Source: CAYZAW01 sp964476505 (GTDB taxonomy: Bacteria; Bacillota; Clostridia; Christensenellales; CAG-138). From it: 40,773 nucleotides of DNA. The notes below the pieces were generated by a model that worked only from the letters and a program-made list of their open reading frames with translations, did no database searches and was not told where the DNA came from. Made by a program: the position numbers and the translations under genes. The stretch lies in contig CAYZAW010000014.1 in NCBI GenBank assembly GCA_964476505.1, forward strand, positions 1 to 40,773, in the 5' to 3' direction. Below, piece by piece: positions 40,379 to 40,773 of the stretch; position 1 is the first letter of the stretch; each line of letters begins with the position of its first letter.

Positions 40379-40407
40379 TTGCATCTGCTGTTCCGGCGTG
40401 GTATAAT
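40379..40407 (+). promoter_or_regulatory. Sigma-A promoter for rpsT
   Basis: TTGCAT (40379-40384) and consensus TATAAT (40402-40407) have a 17-bp spacer. The leader is about 75 bases and contains a small hairpin (40442-40447 with 40452-40457) between the promoter and the ribosome site. No terminator is visible between this promoter and the gene upstream. Confidence 0.82.
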
Positions 40408-40472
40408 CTCCAATGTTCGGGCAATATGGCCAACGAATTTCAGGCATGTATGTGCCTTTCATCAACACGAAC

Positions 40473-40490
40473 AGGGGGTGAATTGTTTTG
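40473..40490 (+). promoter_or_regulatory. rpsT ribosome site and TTG start codon
   Basis: A strong AGGGGGTG (40473-40480) lies seven bases before TTG (40488-40490). No ATG or GTG in frame fits the conserved S20 N terminus (ANIKSAKKR), so TTG must be the start. E. coli rpsT also begins with UUG, where the weak codon is part of autoregulation by S20. Confidence 0.85.
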
Positions 40491-40754
40491 GCAAACATCA
40501 AATCTGCAAAGAAGCGGGTCGGCATCACGGAAAAGCAGAATCTGCGTAACCGTATGGCTACTTCCGCTATGAAGACTTCCATCAAGCGTTACGGACAGGC
40601 TCTGGAAGCCGGTGATGCGCAGGCGGCGGAAGCGGCTTACCTGAATGCGGTCAGCACCGTTGATAAGGCTGCTGCGAAAGGCGTGATTCATAAGAACGCC
40701 GCGAACCGCAAAAAGGCGCAGTTGGCAGTGAAGCGTACCGCCAGCGCCAACTAA
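40488..40754 (+). CDS. rpsT: 30S ribosomal protein S20
   Basis: S20 binds 16S rRNA and supports early assembly of the small ribosomal subunit. The 88-residue, strongly basic, all-helical protein has the conserved N terminus MANIKSAKKRV and the C-terminal KGVIHKNAANRKKAQLA, both family hallmarks. Translation starts at TTG behind a strong ribosome site. It appears to be a single-gene unit with its own promoter. The sequence ends 19 bases after the stop, so its terminator is not seen. Confidence 0.97.
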   Translation: MANIKSAKKRVGITEKQNLRNRMATSAMKTSIKRYGQALEAGDAQAAEAAYLNAVSTVDKAAAKGVIHKNAANRKKAQLAVKRTASAN

Positions 40755-40773
40755 GCCCCCGAAACATACAAAA

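Noticed and set aside
40413..40481. A 22-codon open frame in the rpsT leader ending in the ribosome site
   Set aside because: Its ATG lies at the predicted transcription start and has no ribosome site; conservation would be needed to support it.

Overview
The window reads as a chromosomal segment of a spore-forming, moderately GC-rich member of the Firmicutes, probably class Clostridia. The grounds are the spore protease gene gpr next to spoIIP, an alpha/beta-type small acid-soluble spore protein (SASP), MutS2, a SrtB-type sortase, strong AGGAGG-like ribosome binding sites, and sigma-A promoters with 16-18 bp spacers. The genus cannot be fixed from the sequence. A run of ten N inside the sortase gene shows that this is a scaffolded draft or metagenome assembly. 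There is no phage, insertion sequence, CRISPR array or obvious island.

Layout. (1) 1-4.5 kb holds tRNA-Gly (partial), tRNA-Cys and tRNA-Leu with strong hairpin terminators, a GNAT acetyltransferase and an alpha/beta hydrolase on the minus strand, TrmO, a Cys-rich DUF3795-like protein, a GtrA-like membrane protein, and a DUF937 protein with a histone-H1-like Lys/Ala/Pro tail. (2) 4.6-14.6 kb is a long minus-strand gene train that starts at one strong promoter near 14.6 kb. It encodes a DivIVA-like coiled-coil protein, a lipoprotein joining a NodB-like domain to an SGNH esterase domain, a membrane protein with a NodB-like domain plus a LamG-like domain, a GH18-like lipoprotein, an MBOAT O-acyltransferase and its DHHW partner. 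A GNAT and a 5'-nucleotidase-like phosphoesterase follow. (3) 14.8-17.3 kb, plus strand, holds a PlsC-type acyltransferase with a zinc-ribbon tail and a GltS-like symporter.

(4) 17.4-22.4 kb is a complete branched-chain amino acid ABC transporter (binding protein, LivH, LivM, LivG, LivF). It has its own promoter, two hairpins after the binding-protein gene and a clear terminator. (5) 22.4-30.3 kb holds gpr-spoIIP, a membrane-anchored unknown gene with dus, greA-lysS, a lipoprotein-type sortase interrupted by the assembly gap, the SASP, and a convergent secreted amidase. (6) 30.5-40.8 kb holds a U32 protein, mutS2, a DUF523 protein, a response regulator/histidine kinase/HtrA operon, a CyuA-like cysteine desulfidase, and rpsT with a TTG start.

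The most unusual part is region 2. The MBOAT and DHHW genes are the recognised core of an extracellular O-acetylation machine. Here they are co-transcribed with two proteins whose NodB-like deacetylase domains have lost the usual catalytic motifs, an SGNH esterase domain, a GH18-like lipoprotein and a DivIVA-like protein. No glycosyltransferase or polysaccharide synthase is present. I infer an envelope-glycan acetylation module, possibly positioned in the cell by the DivIVA-like protein. This is an inference from domains and gene order, not a demonstrated system.
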